Assembly (NCBI RefSeq): GCF_037975245.1
Contig: NC_092578.1
Coordinates: 1,300,001 to 1,364,000 of the forward strand
Reading direction: 5' to 3'
Length of the DNA stretch: 64,000 nucleotides
Origin: Apostichopus japonicus
Lineage: Eukaryota; Echinodermata; Holothuroidea; Aspidochirotida; Stichopodidae
Made by a program: the position numbers and the translations under genes. Below the pieces are notes generated by a model that did not search any database, was not told the origin of the DNA, and saw nothing but the letters and a program-made list of their open reading frames with translations. This document shows, piece after piece, positions 13,301 through 24,582 of this stretch (positions within the stretch are counted from its first letter, which is position 1; the number at the start of each line of letters is the position of its first letter).

Positions 13301-16300
13301 TGCGTGGCTGACCACCCCAAACTGATCACAGATCTTTACGCTATAAATGCACAGCAGGGAAGAAGTCCCCCCCCCCCCTCGTACCGTATACGCCATACTG
13401 TACAGTATATATGCTCGACATACCAAAGACTGCCTTAGGGAAGCAGCCATCCCTGATGACAGCTGAACGGAAGCCAGTGTTTATTTTCAAAACTCATGTC
13501 TCGTTCATGTTTGATTACCCCTAAAGTTAACGACTGTGTGACACTGCAAATAATAAACGTCAAGAACAACAATCGAACAGACTGTGCAGGCCGCTCTAAT
13601 TAAAACGACTGTATATGGTAAATTCATATTTCAAATGTCGAAAGATGAAAAGGGAGGTGATATTAAACTGTTCAAACAGCGTAACATCATTTATAAATTG
13701 AAGTTTCTTAACATTCCTTATAATCTGAAGAGACAAACTACAGTATGCCTGGGAACACATATTTAGATGCTTTTAACATTATCAGAGGTACGTGTAGGGA
13801 CTTTTCATGAATTTATGTTTAATGAAGGTAAAGTTATTAGAGTGGTGACAATGCTTCCATATATGGTAGAATTAGAAAGGAGAGGAGGGTGCAATGCCAA
13901 AAAAGTTACCAGTTATGGGTCTAGAGTAGAAGGGAAGGGGGTTGCAATTGTATAGTCCAGACAGGGTGGAGAGGATTGAACAGTAAATCCAAAGATAGGA
14001 ATGGATATATGTACCAGTTTGAAAACACTGTAGATGTTGAATAGTGATAGTGCTGACAATTATGGGGAGACAGGTGAGTGAAGGAAGGAAAGCAAAATGG
14101 TCCAACTTATGACAATTTCTGCACCACAATGTGTCCATACTTGAACAGTAAAACCAACCTGAAGTGTATGTATATAGTATTGTGTGGTTGTCATAAAAAT
14201 AAATTATGTTTTTAAAGTTATGATACAGTAATTAGGAGAAAGAAATTGTTGACATCCAGTTCTCAACAAGGCCTAGTGATGTTTTGTCACTTTATCTGGA
14301 GTATGTAGAACAACTTCATGAATGCTACCCAGAGATATAACATCATGCAATTAAGAAGAGGATTAACTTGTACTAGACCTGCACTGTGATTTAATTTTAA
14401 CACCCGGGCATTCTAAGGCGGCAGGACTTGTGCAGGGAATAAGTTACTGTTCCAATTTTACATAGTACTTAGTTTTGAAGGCTCTGAACCTGTCTTTTAT
14501 AATAAAAAGAGAAAGCCTCTTTCAATTGTACGACAGTATGTCCATTTTTCATAGCATTTTGTTTTGTGATGTGATACCTGATAAATTATTCCCTATAATG
14601 GTTTTCACCGTTGTGTTTGTGGGCACCAGCAGATATATGTAAGTAATTAATCATTGCCATTGAACAGCTACAATAGTATTCTTGTATTCCAACTTGTTAT
14701 GAAATAAAACTTTGACAGCTCTAGCCAAAACCGTTTAGAGCCATCTATGCCACGGTACGCGAGTATCACCAGGAATTCCATCTCAGGATAACCTTGCATT
14801 TTGAATTAATGCCAAAACACAGGATAATTTAGATGTGTCTCAAATTCTTAGGTTAACTGATCATCTTATAGCAACCTATTCTGTTGGTCACACACAGAGC
14901 TCTCCAAGAATGTAAACCAGGCATGAAAAACAGGGTTGGAAAATCCAATAGAAAACACACGTTAAAGGCTTTAGGATGATAGATTAGGAAGGAGTTAGGT
15001 GACCTTAGATCAGGCACATACCTGTAGCCAGGAATTTGCCAAGGGAGGGGCGAAACTGTAGATTCGGCATTGCAAACTATCTAAGCGTAGCGCCACCATG
15101 ATATGGCGCGAAGCGTTCTAGAAAATTTTGGCTGAAAATGCCTCCCAAATCGCTGGAAATGGCACTTCCCAGGCTTTGTAAGTTGCATCTTAGCATTTTC
15201 TCTTTTGAAAACACTAGCGATATCATAAAAACATTAAAAAAAATATTAAAAATATGCTCAAGGGGGGTGGCTGCCCCCTTCGCCCCCCCCCCTTGGCTAC
15301 GTGCCTGCCTTAGATAGGGTTATTGGGGGCACAGTGCAAGAATGTTACCAGTTAATAGGCTAGGTACTACTGTAGTAGGTATATACTGTAGTAGGTAGAT
15401 AGGTATGCATAGGTAAAGGAGACAGGTAAGTGAGGAGTGAAGCTTGCATTTTTAATTTTGCATTTTACATCATGTGGCTGGCATGAAAATACAACATTAA
15501 GTGTGGAATGAACAGTGAATGTACAAAATGGTTCAACAAGTTTGCACGAAGATTGTGAATTTCTTCATTCTGTATGCAAAATCTGGGTCAGCGGGTATTT
15601 CATTTGTCCCAAATTTAGATCAAGCCTCATGTAATTGTTGATTCATTGATACACAAGCAAGAAGAAATCAATACACAAAATGTACTAAGCATAACATTAA
15701 TCAATACACAAATGTACTAAGCATGACATTAATGCTGTAATACCATTGCCCACTCCTCATGAAGTGTTCCTGCTTTTTCTGATGTCTAGTGGTCTCTAGA
15801 TATAGCATTTGCCCATTTCTTTATAAATGCATTCTAAAAAGCATAGCCTTTCTTTACTGTATTTAGTAAATGGTTAGGGCAGAACTGTGTACATACTGTA
15901 GTGTTACATTAATTAACTGTTCACAAGTACTGTATGCTTTCACTTCAATCACTGTGATTTGACCTATAAGTCACAGGGAAATCCTTCATGTCCAACCGCC
16001 AGTATTATGAGAAGAAATATCACAATAAATTGTAGTTATGTGTAATTTGAGTGAACATGTATTTAGAAAAGCTAAGTAATGAAAGAGAGCAAACAATTCT
16101 GTAAGGACTGTCATATGTCTACACAGTAAGTTTTAATAGAATTAAGTATACAGATTGTCTAATTCATTGATATATAAGCTCCACATTGCCTAATGATTTT
16201 AAAGAGGAACCTTGTTTCCTCCTTTCAGTTGATAAAAGTTATCAAAAACTTAAGTACTTCCTCATAGTTGAAGGGTTTCAAGTGTTTAGTAAAAGCCACA

Positions 16301-17733
16301 GATATAGCTACAGTGATAATGATTGGTATTATGCTGCATTATTATACTATTCAAATTTCAGTACTTACAAAGTACTGTAACAGACACTATATCACATCTC
16401 TCATATAAAAACTTATTGGATAATGTTGTGTGTTAATGATTATAAATGACGGTAAATGTACAGTAAATACACTGTGTGTGAGTGTTTTTTGTCCCAGTAT
16501 ATCAAAAGAGGCCAATAATCTGGTCGAAGTCAGACTGTGGCTACAAGAATACCAGATGCTTTATATATAGGCTAGGTAGACAAAAGTGTAGTTGCTGCAA
16601 GGAGACAGGTAAATACAGAAAGCAATAACTATTTGCACTCTACATGGGGAATATAATAGTTCAAAATTCATGAGGCTGGCCCGGTCCACTTGGGCCCCCT
16701 ACCTTGATCCACACCTACTGCCTCATACATTATGTAACCATAGGAAAGCAGGAGAATCTTAAACCAGGAAGGAAGGAACATTGCAGGTTTACAACAGTAA
16801 TCCATAGGTCACCATTTTTATCCATGAACTGTTAACAGGTTTAGCTAGAAGAGCTACTGTACCATCTTAACTTTAGATGAATGTCTTACTTTAAATCAAT
16901 GGTAAAACATTGCTGACAAAATTACTAGCGCTCTCCACAATAGTTTTGTGTTGTATACTGTATATAATGAAGATCCTTTCTACGTTTTGGCTGAAAACAA
17001 GACCGAGTTTCACACCTCCCTGCTGCTGAATGCATCACCAGCCAAGAATGAGAGGATATATTGGTGGATGAGGCAGTAAATGGCGATATGGAGCAGACGG
17101 AGGGAGATGAGGAGACTTGATTAGGAAAGAGCTTTAATTATAATCAGGAACACAAAGACAATATGCAAGTCACATGCATAATTTCTCCATATAAGCAAAT
17201 AGACAGTAAACTGTTTTAATTAGATGAAGCATCAAAGTAGAAGGGTTTGCCCTCTTAATTGGTAACATAATTGGATGAAAGGAACGCTTGCCAAGCAATA
17301 TTATTACTGTTCTAATAGTATAGGAATGCGGTGTAAATCCACTTTTACTGTACATGGTTATAATCGTATTCAGGCTTATGTTTAACACTACAGTCAGAAG
17401 ATTTAGTACTGCACTTTAACCACCAAGTACCACTTTGTAATAGTTTTACATTGCAAAGTGTGGGGGGGGGGGGAGGAATGAAGCAGTTTAGCAAGTACTC
17501 ACATATATAAGATCACATTCATGCCTTTTCTTCAGATTATCCAAAATCGTTTTGTCCTGAAGGTCTAAAAGTTTGGCCATGTCTTCAAGGCCAATGCCTT
17601 GTCTTAAAATCTCCATGGTAACAGCAGACTATATCCTCCTTTTTGTTGGAAAATGCTGTCCCAGCTTCTTGCTTGAGAGTTGTTCTGTTCACTCTGAATC
17701 TTCTTCCCATCTACAGTTCACTTAGAGAAAGAT
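4248..17733 (-). CDS. MYO10: Unconventional myosin heavy chain, class X-like, 5' part of gene (motor head residues 1-221)
   Basis: An actin-based motor ATPase. Coding exons on the minus strand are 17616-17503, 12420-12233, 11540-11403, 7437-7313, 5469-5456 and 4332-4248; all join in phase with AG/GT borders and give 221 residues plus one base. Seen in the protein: [14 protein letters not shown] near residue 38, PPHIFAIAN, the P-loop GESGAGKT at 102-109, EAFGNAKT at 151-158, switch [10 protein letters not shown] at 161-169, and [20 protein letters not shown] from 188. The last block, with GGKI before it, resembles class X more than classes I, VII or XV. The start has an in-frame TAG upstream and a strong ACCATGG context. 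It begins directly at the motor core, so the N-terminal SH3-like subdomain of vertebrate myosin X is missing. The rest of the motor, IQ motifs and any PH-MyTH4-FERM tail lie beyond base 1. Myosin is near certain; class X is moderately sure. Confidence 0.85.
5102..5121. repeat. TTTC microsatellite
   Basis: A short tetranucleotide run of the form (tttc)n in the intron between the microexon and the NRVV exon. Confidence 0.7.
5456..5469 (-). CDS. MYO10: Myosin 14-nt microexon (YLLEK)
   Basis: Fourteen bases, ATCTTCTTGAAAAG, between an ATAACCAG acceptor and a consensus GTAAGTCC donor. With the T left over from the preceding exon it reads TAT CTT CTT GAA AAG, that is YLLEK, the block expected between GGKIRD and [12 protein letters not shown]. 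Far too short for open-frame searches; supported by exact phase on both sides and family conservation. Confidence 0.8.
5470..7312 (-). other. Myosin intron between switch I exon and microexon
   Basis: About 1.8 kb of AT-rich intron. It contains a four-copy pyrimidine minisatellite (5601-5698). Nothing else was recognised. Confidence 0.6.
5601..5698. repeat. Minisatellite, about 24 bp x 4
   Basis: Four imperfect copies of accctacttttcactccctt plus a short C-rich tail, strongly pyrimidine-biased on the plus strand. The two overlapping plus-strand open frames through it are products of the repeat. Confidence 0.85.
7313..7437 (-). CDS. MYO10: Myosin coding exon 4 (switch I)
   Basis: 125 nt after a TCTATTCTGCAG acceptor. 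It encodes [20 protein letters not shown] and continues [21 protein letters not shown]. The donor was chosen at GACT|GTATCC rather than the upstream GTGACT because only this choice joins the microexon to give the invariant DYLLEK. Confidence 0.88.
7438..11402 (-). other. Myosin intron between P-loop and switch I exons
   Basis: About 4 kb without recognised exons. It contains the 90-bp minisatellite at 8925-9720, a short ATG-repeat (about 8196-8214) and C runs near 7840 and 11219. Confidence 0.6.
8925..9720. repeat. Minisatellite, period about 90 bp
   Basis: The phrase ctagggttayaatayaycc recurs at about 9022, 9121, 9211, 9300, 9388 and 9477, spacings of 88-99 bp. Each unit also contains cctgatatgacagyttcata and ccctggtatagta. 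Flanking units are more decayed, giving about eight copies. The minus-strand open frame across 8970-9227 is repeat-derived. Confidence 0.88.
11403..11540 (-). CDS. MYO10: Myosin coding exon 3 (P-loop)
   Basis: 138 nt. It completes the split serine and encodes [19 protein letters not shown], the ATP-binding P-loop and following helix, then a polar linker ([14 protein letters not shown]) and VEDNILES. The donor is the weaker GTAAAA. Confidence 0.93.
11541..12232 (-). other. Myosin intron between exon 2 and P-loop exon
   Basis: About 690 bp. It contains one copy of the dispersed splice-donor-bearing repeat (12029-12140, same sense as the gene). Confidence 0.6.
12029..12140 (-). repeat. Dispersed splice-donor repeat, copy 1
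   Basis: Read on the minus strand it runs ggtgaccggaggagc, an interior with ggttacc and ctaggcacggta, then gggtgctaatgttgtg, then gagacag|gtaagc. The same order of blocks recurs across the window. Confidence 0.6.
12233..12420 (-). CDS. MYO10: Myosin coding exon 2 (motor N-terminal core)
   Basis: 188 nt between a TTTTTTAG acceptor and a GTAAGT donor. It encodes [14 protein letters not shown], then [20 protein letters not shown], and ends NQCVLI plus two bases of the serine that begins the P-loop. These are invariant landmarks of the myosin head. Confidence 0.92.
12609..12657 (-). repeat. Partial duplicate of myosin exon 2 donor region
   Basis: This stretch repeats 12218-12257, which spans the last 25 or so coding bases of exon 2 and its donor. 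It has an 8-bp insert at the splice junction and a C-to-T change. It lies about 190 bp upstream of the real exon in transcription order. No further exon homology extends around it, so it is a fragment, not an alternative exon. Confidence 0.75.
13890..14090 (+). repeat. Dispersed splice-donor repeat, diverged copy 2
   Basis: The block gcaatgccaaaaaagttacc near 13893 is followed by tctagagtagaaggg and, further on, gagacag|gtgagtgaagg at 14067. Spacing is longer than in other copies, so the copy is diverged or interrupted. Confidence 0.4.
15011..15307 (-). mobile_element. hAT-type MITE, CAGGC family, copy A
   Basis: A 297-bp element flanked by perfect 8-bp duplications ccttagat (15003-15010 and 15308-15315). 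The tips are caggcac...tgtagcca and tggctacgtgcctg, inverted relative to each other. The interior matches copies at 31148 and 36354 in reverse orientation. No coding capacity. The 8-bp target duplication and CA..TG tips are typical of the hAT superfamily. Confidence 0.9.
15336..15442 (+). repeat. Dispersed splice-donor repeat, copy 3
   Basis: Begins cagtgcaagaatgttaccag and ends gagacag|gtaagtgaggagt at 15419. It has an internal short duplication of ctgtagtaggta. It abuts MITE copy A. Confidence 0.55.
16560..16620 (+). repeat. Dispersed splice-donor repeat, partial copy 4
   Basis: Only the right half is present: gctaggtagacaaaagtgta, then gctgcaaggagacag|gtaaat at 16601. Confidence 0.4.
17503..17733 (-). 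CDS. MYO10: Myosin exon with start codon (coding 17616-17503)
   Basis: The acceptor TTCTTCCTTCTAG precedes 17733, so this exon carries about 117 nt of 5' UTR before the ATG at 17616. An in-frame TAG lies just upstream of the ATG. It encodes 38 residues ([19 protein letters not shown]... ending ECDLIY) and ends at a GTGAGT donor after a whole codon. The acceptor implies at least one more non-coding exon further upstream (higher coordinates). Confidence 0.8.
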
Positions 17734-17887
17734 CTAGAAGGAAGAATTAAAAAGCAAAATGTCATTGTTTTGCTCCTAAATTTGCAATATAATTTTATGA
17801 ATTATCTGATGTAATCTGCAAACAATTTCTAACAATGATTTGGAGTGTCACAATATCCACGAGAAATATCAAAAGTTACCACCGATA

Positions 17888-17945
17888 TGCTTACCAGTTT
17901 CCTCACAATAGCACAACCTTGTTACGCCAGGAAGCAAAGTTAGAC
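17888..17945 (-). repeat. Dispersed splice-donor repeat, partial copy 5
   Basis: The plus strand reads gcttaccagtttcctcacaa, then tagcacaaccttgttacgcc, aligning with copy 1 at 12027-12065. The donor dinucleotide region is disrupted. Confidence 0.4.
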
Positions 17946-19129
17946 ATTTCTAGCATGATAATGTTTTGAGGTTAGGCTGGCTAGAACTGAAGGTCTCAAG
18001 CTATTAATTCATGGCATCTATTTAGGCTGTTTCGTAACGTTGAGCTATGAACATTTACGTCTCAAACAGTCGAGAAAACAAGAACGAAGACAAACCACCA
18101 AAGTGACCAAACACTACCAAAGTGTACCAAAATTTAAAAAGGAAGTTACAATTTCAAGCAGTAGGGGTAGAGTTACTAATATATTAGAATAACAAAAGAG
18201 CCATATATAGTGAAGAGGAAGTAAAGGCAACCATTATATCAGGAACCCCTGGATGCAATTCAGCAACAATACCCCTGCACAAGAAAAAACAATGCTGCTT
18301 TCAAAGTACTCTATTGAACTATAAATAACATTTACCTTTTTCATTTTTTCCCAACTTTTTGCCCTTTCATATTACTGCAATAGTGGCAGTGATTGCCAAA
18401 AGACTTGTTTGGGGAATTTTAGGTGGATTTACCAAAATAGTCCTCAAATCATATTTTTAACAAGTCTTATAAAATCTAACAAACAAAACAGATCAAAGTG
18501 GTATGCATACCACAATTTCCTTATCAAAATTCTTTTGTCTCTATTTTAACAGTATAGTACTGTACATATATCACCACACAGAAGCAATTCTGTTCAATTT
18601 CCAAATTCTTTTGTAGAAGTTGCAAAGCAGGTATTTATTATGGGAACCACTTTGAAATATGAGGTATGTATGCAGGGAATAAACATAATATTAGATTTGT
18701 TACTCTTGGAAACAAATCCTACCCCTGTTGATTTTCACTGAGAGGAGTATGCAGGAAGGTCAAGGGTCATCCAGGCACCAATCTTCTCTCTTTACATAAT
18801 CAGCTTCAAATATAGTACAAGCATAAACTGTGTCCTTATAGTTAACCATCCCATAATTGGCCAATTGGAATTACTGCAGGTTGAAAAAGTTTGATACACA
18901 ATAAGTTGGGAGATGAGAGTGTTCAGTGGCAAGGGATAGGGAGGAGGGAGGAGATGAGGATGGGGAGGAAGGGAAAATTAGGAAAACAAGCAAACTGGTA
19001 TAAACCAACCAAAATGGCATTCCCATCATCATCACCTCCGACCCTACCCCATTCCTGCTGACCTGACCTCACCCACATTCAGAAAGACAAAAGGCTTAGT
19101 GATTCCTTACCCTTATGAAATATTTTTTA

Positions 19130-19690
19130 TGGTTCATCTACTTGGTATAAGGCATCCACATGCTAGATATGATACTTCTTAATGTTTTCCTTTTTTTAGA
19201 TATTGTGTTTACAGGCTTTGACCTTCCCCAAAATTAATAGAGTTTTTCTACTCAATATGGGACATGTATATTTTAAGAATGAGACTTGGCGATATTACCT
19301 TTCTTGAGATAAGGTGTTTACAAACTTGACCTGAAATGATCTTTGACCTCTCCCAAATACATTAGGGTTCTTTTGCTCAAATATGTGGCATCCACACCTT
19401 AAGTATCACATTCATTCCTGTTTCCTTTCTTGAGACATTGTGTATTCAAGGTTTTAATGTTTGATCTCTGGTGACCCCAAATGAGGTTTGATCTCCACCA
19501 AACACAATAGGGTTCTTGTACTCAATATTGGGCATTCACTTGCCAAGTATGAAATCCCCCAACGTTACCTTTCTTGAGATATCGAGTTCACAAGCAGCAT
19601 CACATACACATCCACACAGACACACATGTGCACATACATGCCATCACCATCGCATAGATTCCTTTGCCCTCCGCAAGGAATGAAAAGGTA
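19130..19690. repeat. Degenerate tandem array, units about 110-150 bp
   Basis: The phrases aatagggttcttgtactcaa, tatggg(c/a)catccacat, taagtatgaga and acctttcttgagatatcg recur three to four times in the same order. The array ends in a CA-rich stretch and ccatcaccatcgcatagatt. No coding potential. Confidence 0.7.
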
Positions 19691-20762
19691 ATGCACATAT
19701 AAAGGCACTTAATACATACAGTTACTTTAACTACCCATGTAAATAATAAATGCACTGTTTATATGATTGAGAGCCATAAAATGCAATAATAGCATCCTGC
19801 ATATCTCTACAGTTGTATGAGGCATTGATACACACGGTGCTTAGTATGATTTTGACAACACAAAGACACTAATCCACACACCTGATCCCAGCCCCCCCCC
19901 TTCCCCCCCCCATTGAAAACTAATTCTATGGGAATGCATTGAAATATCACACCTTCACACATGACGACAGGCATATGCTAACATCTGACCAAATCTATTT
20001 TAAACATTAAGTACACAATTAACTGTAGAAATTGTATGTTATTGACAAAATAACAACATCTGCAATTGCTGCAGAAAAATTTGCACAATGAAATAAAAGA
20101 TGCATACAGGATGGATTTATCAGGGAAACTTCCACTAGAGTTACATCTAGCCAGAGATGCATCATCAGTGGTTGCTATGGTGATACAGCTACGCTCAATG
20201 CTGAGCAGACATGACTCATATCATTAATTGATCTAGGAGTGTTTTATGACAGTATTCTCCTTTCCATGGACAACTGTAAGCGACGTGATTCAAGATTACT
20301 TGGAAAAGTAGCGAATAGGGCAAATTAACTGTAAATAACATACATGTGTTCGAATAAAAGAAGCCGATAAACTAACAGGGAGACACGTACAGTATGTATC
20401 ACACACATTGATACAGAAAATGCTGGCAAAAGATCAAGATTTTATTGTCTTGTAACTATCATTTGAATGTTAAACTGGTTACATGCTTCCACACAGTAGG
20501 TTTCCTTTTCCAGGTAACTCTAGGCTAAGTAACTGGTACTACTATATCAAAGATTCAAAGTGTGGCAATAAAAGAAATAACAGAACTTTAAAAGATATAT
20601 AAAGATAAGAATCTTGCTGAAAACTTCCTTCTGAGCCTTCGTCAGTCACAAGCAGCAGGATTCGCGCAAGAAAACATCAGAAAGGCATATATGAAAACGG
20701 AGTCGAAAAACATGCATTTTCCTTCGGACTGGTAAATTCGAAAGGAAGAGATAGTGTGCAGT

Positions 20763-20876
20763 GACCCGCAGGAGAGGTCACCAGGGGAGCAGTGCTAAAA
20801 TTATACCAATGGCGTCTTGGTAGACTAGGAAAGTGCGTTAGTGTAGTAGGAGACAGGAAATAGAGGAGTGAAGTAA
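20763..20876 (+). repeat. Dispersed splice-donor repeat, copy 6
   Basis: Blocks in order: ggtcaccaggggagcagtgc, ctaaaattatacc, tggtagactaggaaagtgcg, then gagacaggaaatagaggagt. Here the GT of the donor is mutated to GA. Confidence 0.55.
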
Positions 20877-21365
20877 ATATATATATTCTCTAAGATCATG
20901 TTACAATGAACATAAAGGAAAATTTAAAGAAACATTGCAAGAACATTAAAGGAAATTCTGAATTTCATTTTGTAATAACCACAATATTATTTCACTTACA
21001 GTTTACCAACAATCATTGAAAAGCCACTTGTGGCTATTTAATTCCGTCTAAGGATATGTTTGTCTGTTTACACCCAAGTGACCTGCAAACATGCCTACCT
21101 CTTACTGCAAGTACCATTGCTTATTTGAACAACATTGGGAGAAGACAAAGTCAACTAGGCAAACAGTGTCAGTATTTTCTGATATGTAAATATGGATGAC
21201 TGCATATATACTACCTGTCAAAAAAAGTACTTAAAAGTTCTTAACATTGGATGATTGTGGAGACAAGTGGCATATAAACGTACAAGAGGCATAATGGGAG
21301 GGATGGTGGACAAAGGTAACTGAAATTGAGCTCTGACATTAACATGAAACTCTTCTGCAGCCTAA

Positions 21366-21770
21366 AGGCCCGGTCACAATACAGCGATATTTTATCGGAA
21401 TACGGTCCGATATTTCCGATTTTAGGCCGAAGAGTGAGGTTTGTGGTAGTGAATGTAATGAATGCAGTGGAATATTCGAATACCTACTCCAAATCTGAGG
21501 GGTTCTGGAACGGACTACATTCTGAAGTGACGTCACATCGAAAAACCATAAAAATCGGAAGAGAAATCAGATAGCTATCCGATAAAAGGAAACGGAGTCA
21601 ATATCAAAAGTTAGGAGAGGGCTATTCCACATCGGAATGGCTCAACAGATAGCAAATCAGGTCCTTTATCACTGTGGCTAGAAGACCCGAACGAAAAACA
21701 GGCTGTTTCGATTCCTCCGGGAAAATCGGATAGTATTCCGATAAAAAATCGGTATAGTGTGACCGGGCCT
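21366..21770. mobile_element. MITE with AGGCCCGGTCACA termini and TAA target duplication
   Basis: A 405-bp element with inverted tips aggcccggtcacaata and tatagtgtgaccgggcct, flanked by TAA on both sides (21363-21365, 21771-21773). The interior is built from repeated tccgat/atcgga words. A 3-bp TWA duplication is typical of PIF/Harbinger elements, so I favour that group. Open frames on both strands through it are spurious. Confidence 0.8.
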
Positions 21771-22097
21771 TAACTGTTACATTTTCTTTATTAAGACTTG
21801 CATGTAATTAATCCTGTACTCTCACTGCTCATCAAGATCTAATATGTCAAACTTTCAATGCTATTAATGATCTAAGCTATGACATAACAGAACCATCATC
21901 CACAATAACAAGCATATATATTTTCACCAGGCTGATCCAGAACAAGTTAGAATACATACATCAAGACTCCTACTGAGTCAGAAATATGGTTAACCAGAGG
22001 GAGTCGTCAAGTTTTAAAGTCAACTTGTAACGAAACAAGAGTAACTGAATAAGTGATGTTCAAATTAGGGTCAAATTTTAGCCAATCAGAGTATAGT

Positions 22098-22370
22098 ATG
22101 AATGTTTAATACTGTGTGAACTTACCTGTCTCTTCTCGTATTCTGCTTATCTACCAACACATCCAATGTTTGGCTGTGCTGGCCTCTCATGAATGTTTAA
22201 TAGTGTGTAAACTTACCTGTGTCTTCTTGTATTCTGCTTATCTATCTACATGTCCAATGTTTGGCTGTGCTGGCCTCTCATGAATGTTTAATAATGTGTA
22301 AACTTACCTGTCTCTTCTCGTATTCTGTTTATCTACCTAAACATCCAATGTTTGTCTGTGTTGTCCTCTT
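22098..22370. repeat. 91-bp tandem repeat, three copies
   Basis: Copies begin atgaatgtttaata at 22098, 22189 and 22280 and each continues with cttacctgtctcttctcgta and ccaatgtttggctgtgct. On the minus strand each copy presents a cag|gtaagt splice-donor consensus. Confidence 0.92.
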
Positions 22371-24560
22371 ATTATCCCTACTTCCTATTCACCTCTGACT
22401 AACTGCAATTATCTACAGGTCATTACAAATTGTGAACCGAAAGTGCAATAAGAAGTAAGAGAATGGACAGGAAGTGCAAGCTAAGTAAATATGAAGCTAT
22501 TGAAAAGTGCACTGAGCTGATTATGCTTTCCTGAATTTGTATTCACTTTACTTTGCAACGAAACAAAAAATGAGATTACAAATGCTAGAGTTGGAACTCT
22601 TTGTGAAATTAAGCTGAAGGCATCATGATTTAAACCTACAAAATTGATTTTTCACAAAATTGTGTGCACTGATTTTATAATCTATTTACCTTCCTACAAA
22701 GACAAGGGCAGCTTTCTGACATTGCAAACAGGCTCTGGATTTTTTTTGAAAATAGTTTTGATGATTATAAAATGAGCTTTCTCAATCAAGCCATGAAACT
22801 GGAATTGTTCAAGTTAAGATATGTTTCCTGAGTACCTCCTGTGTAGTAAACCGTGCTAGGTAACCTTTCGTTAGATTTGCAGGTCTTCTAAATGACCAGC
22901 CTAAAAGTTGAAAGCTAATCAGTCCTCAGAAGAAACACTTCTGGTGCATACAAATCAAAGTATCACACTGCTGATTTTCACTGAAATACTGTATAGGTAT
23001 AGACTTAACTACAAAGCAGTTAGAGAAATGACAATGAATTTGGCAAGTTTTCTTTTACAATGAGAGAACTAGATGAGGAGGATGGGAATGTTAGAAGAAG
23101 GGGAAAACTATTAGAGGGGGAGGGGAAGACTATTAGAGGGGGAGGGGAGAACTGAGGGAAAGGAAAGGAGAAAGAGGGAGATGGAAAGGTGCAAAACAGT
23201 GAAGGGAACTGTTAAAGGATTGCAATGGGAAGAGGTAAGGCACATATAATCTAAAGTAGAAATATGAATACTCTTGAGTCAATGTTTTCACAAACAGGTA
23301 AATGAGAAGGATCGAAGGATAAGAAAAAAGACTGTTGCAAACCACAGCATGACCAATAAGATACTTCAAAAGTACCATTTGCATGCATGGGGCTGTACCA
23401 TTGTGTTCCTCTGAGGAAACCATGTTAGTGATCATACATAATTTGAAACTTTACAATCTAACTAACACCTCTCTATGTAGTTACAACCATTTGGCTGCTT
23501 CTGGTTGGTCAGTTGTGTCCACTTTAACTGACAAATGATACAAGGCTATAATTTCAGAAATTTTTCAAAAACAGGAAACAGGCCTCCTAAAGATAACTTT
23601 GAATTCCTGATATTTAATATGACCAGATGTATTTGTAGTCGCAAGGAATACATCAATTGATTTGATATCACTGTAATTGCGAAACACTCTAAAGTCATAG
23701 AAGTGCCGATAGTCGTAATCAATTCATCGCCAGTATTTGCAATTATATTTTGGAAGTTCGATCAATGGCGCTCAAATCCCAAGTTGGGATTGCTCGACTA
23801 CAAGCTAGCACTACACATAACCTGCTTTTGAAACATAGCCTAACCTTTCAAGAACAACACTATTTGCAGTTTGTCAGCAAATATCGCAACAGTACAGGTT
23901 CTCACACTGCTACACTAGCACTGTGCTATGTTAAAAATCGGCAAGCACCTGCTCTGGTTAGATTCATGCATTTACTTGTCAGTAATACGCTTGTTCTGCA
24001 ATGCAACATTCAGTCCTAACAATGTTTGATCATTGGGCATAATTGCAAATTTTGTAAGTTATCAATCTTTTACAATTGCCAAAGTATTTGTCATTTCTTC
24101 AAACATGATTACATGATTACAATAACTTCAATACTGGCCTGGTTCACATTTATCAGATGTCTGATCGAGTGTGTCGATTGCAGTGTAGTTTAATTTCAAT
24201 GTGCAAATATGTGCCTGCCATCGCGCTAGGCTAGAGCCTCGTCTCGAACCTTGAACGTTATCTACAGAAAACTCTTGCATAAGAACCATCACACCACTAC
24301 AAGGTGTTACATCTATTCATTGTTGACACATTTGCTATAGTGCTAGTAGTTGTAGTAGCCTCTTAGATTCACTCGAAACTTTTTGATTCACTATGAAGGA
24401 CTTTAAGAAACGTGGTAGATTGAAAAGTTGTTCACAGTTATTGTTTGGTAGATGTTTTAACATGATTTAGACACCACCCGTTAAGACATGAAAGAACAAA
24501 TACAGACAGTGCTCAATGGAGAAAGATTTGTTTTTGACTGTATTTCTGCAATGTAAAATG

Positions 24561-24582
24561 ACAGTAATGACGTCATTACTGT
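24561..24582. promoter_or_regulatory. Perfect 22-bp palindrome centred on a CRE (TGACGTCA)
   Basis: Half-site acagtaatgac followed by its exact reverse complement. The centre is the consensus ATF/CREB octamer. No gene start was recognised nearby, so a regulatory role is unproven; it could be part of a decayed transposon. Confidence 0.45.

Larger units (their letters stand above)
12421..17502 (-). other. Myosin intron 1 of the coding region
   Basis: About 5 kb. Contents recognised: the exon-2 duplicate fragment, a hAT MITE (15011-15307) and several copies of the dispersed splice-donor repeat. No exon was recognised. Confidence 0.6.

Noticed and set aside
21326-21574. Open frames on both strands near 21.4 kb
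   Set aside because: They lie within a MITE and use its inverted repeats.
23750-24019. 89-residue plus-strand open frame
   Set aside because: Codon pattern and composition look non-coding, no domain recognised, no splice sites in phase.
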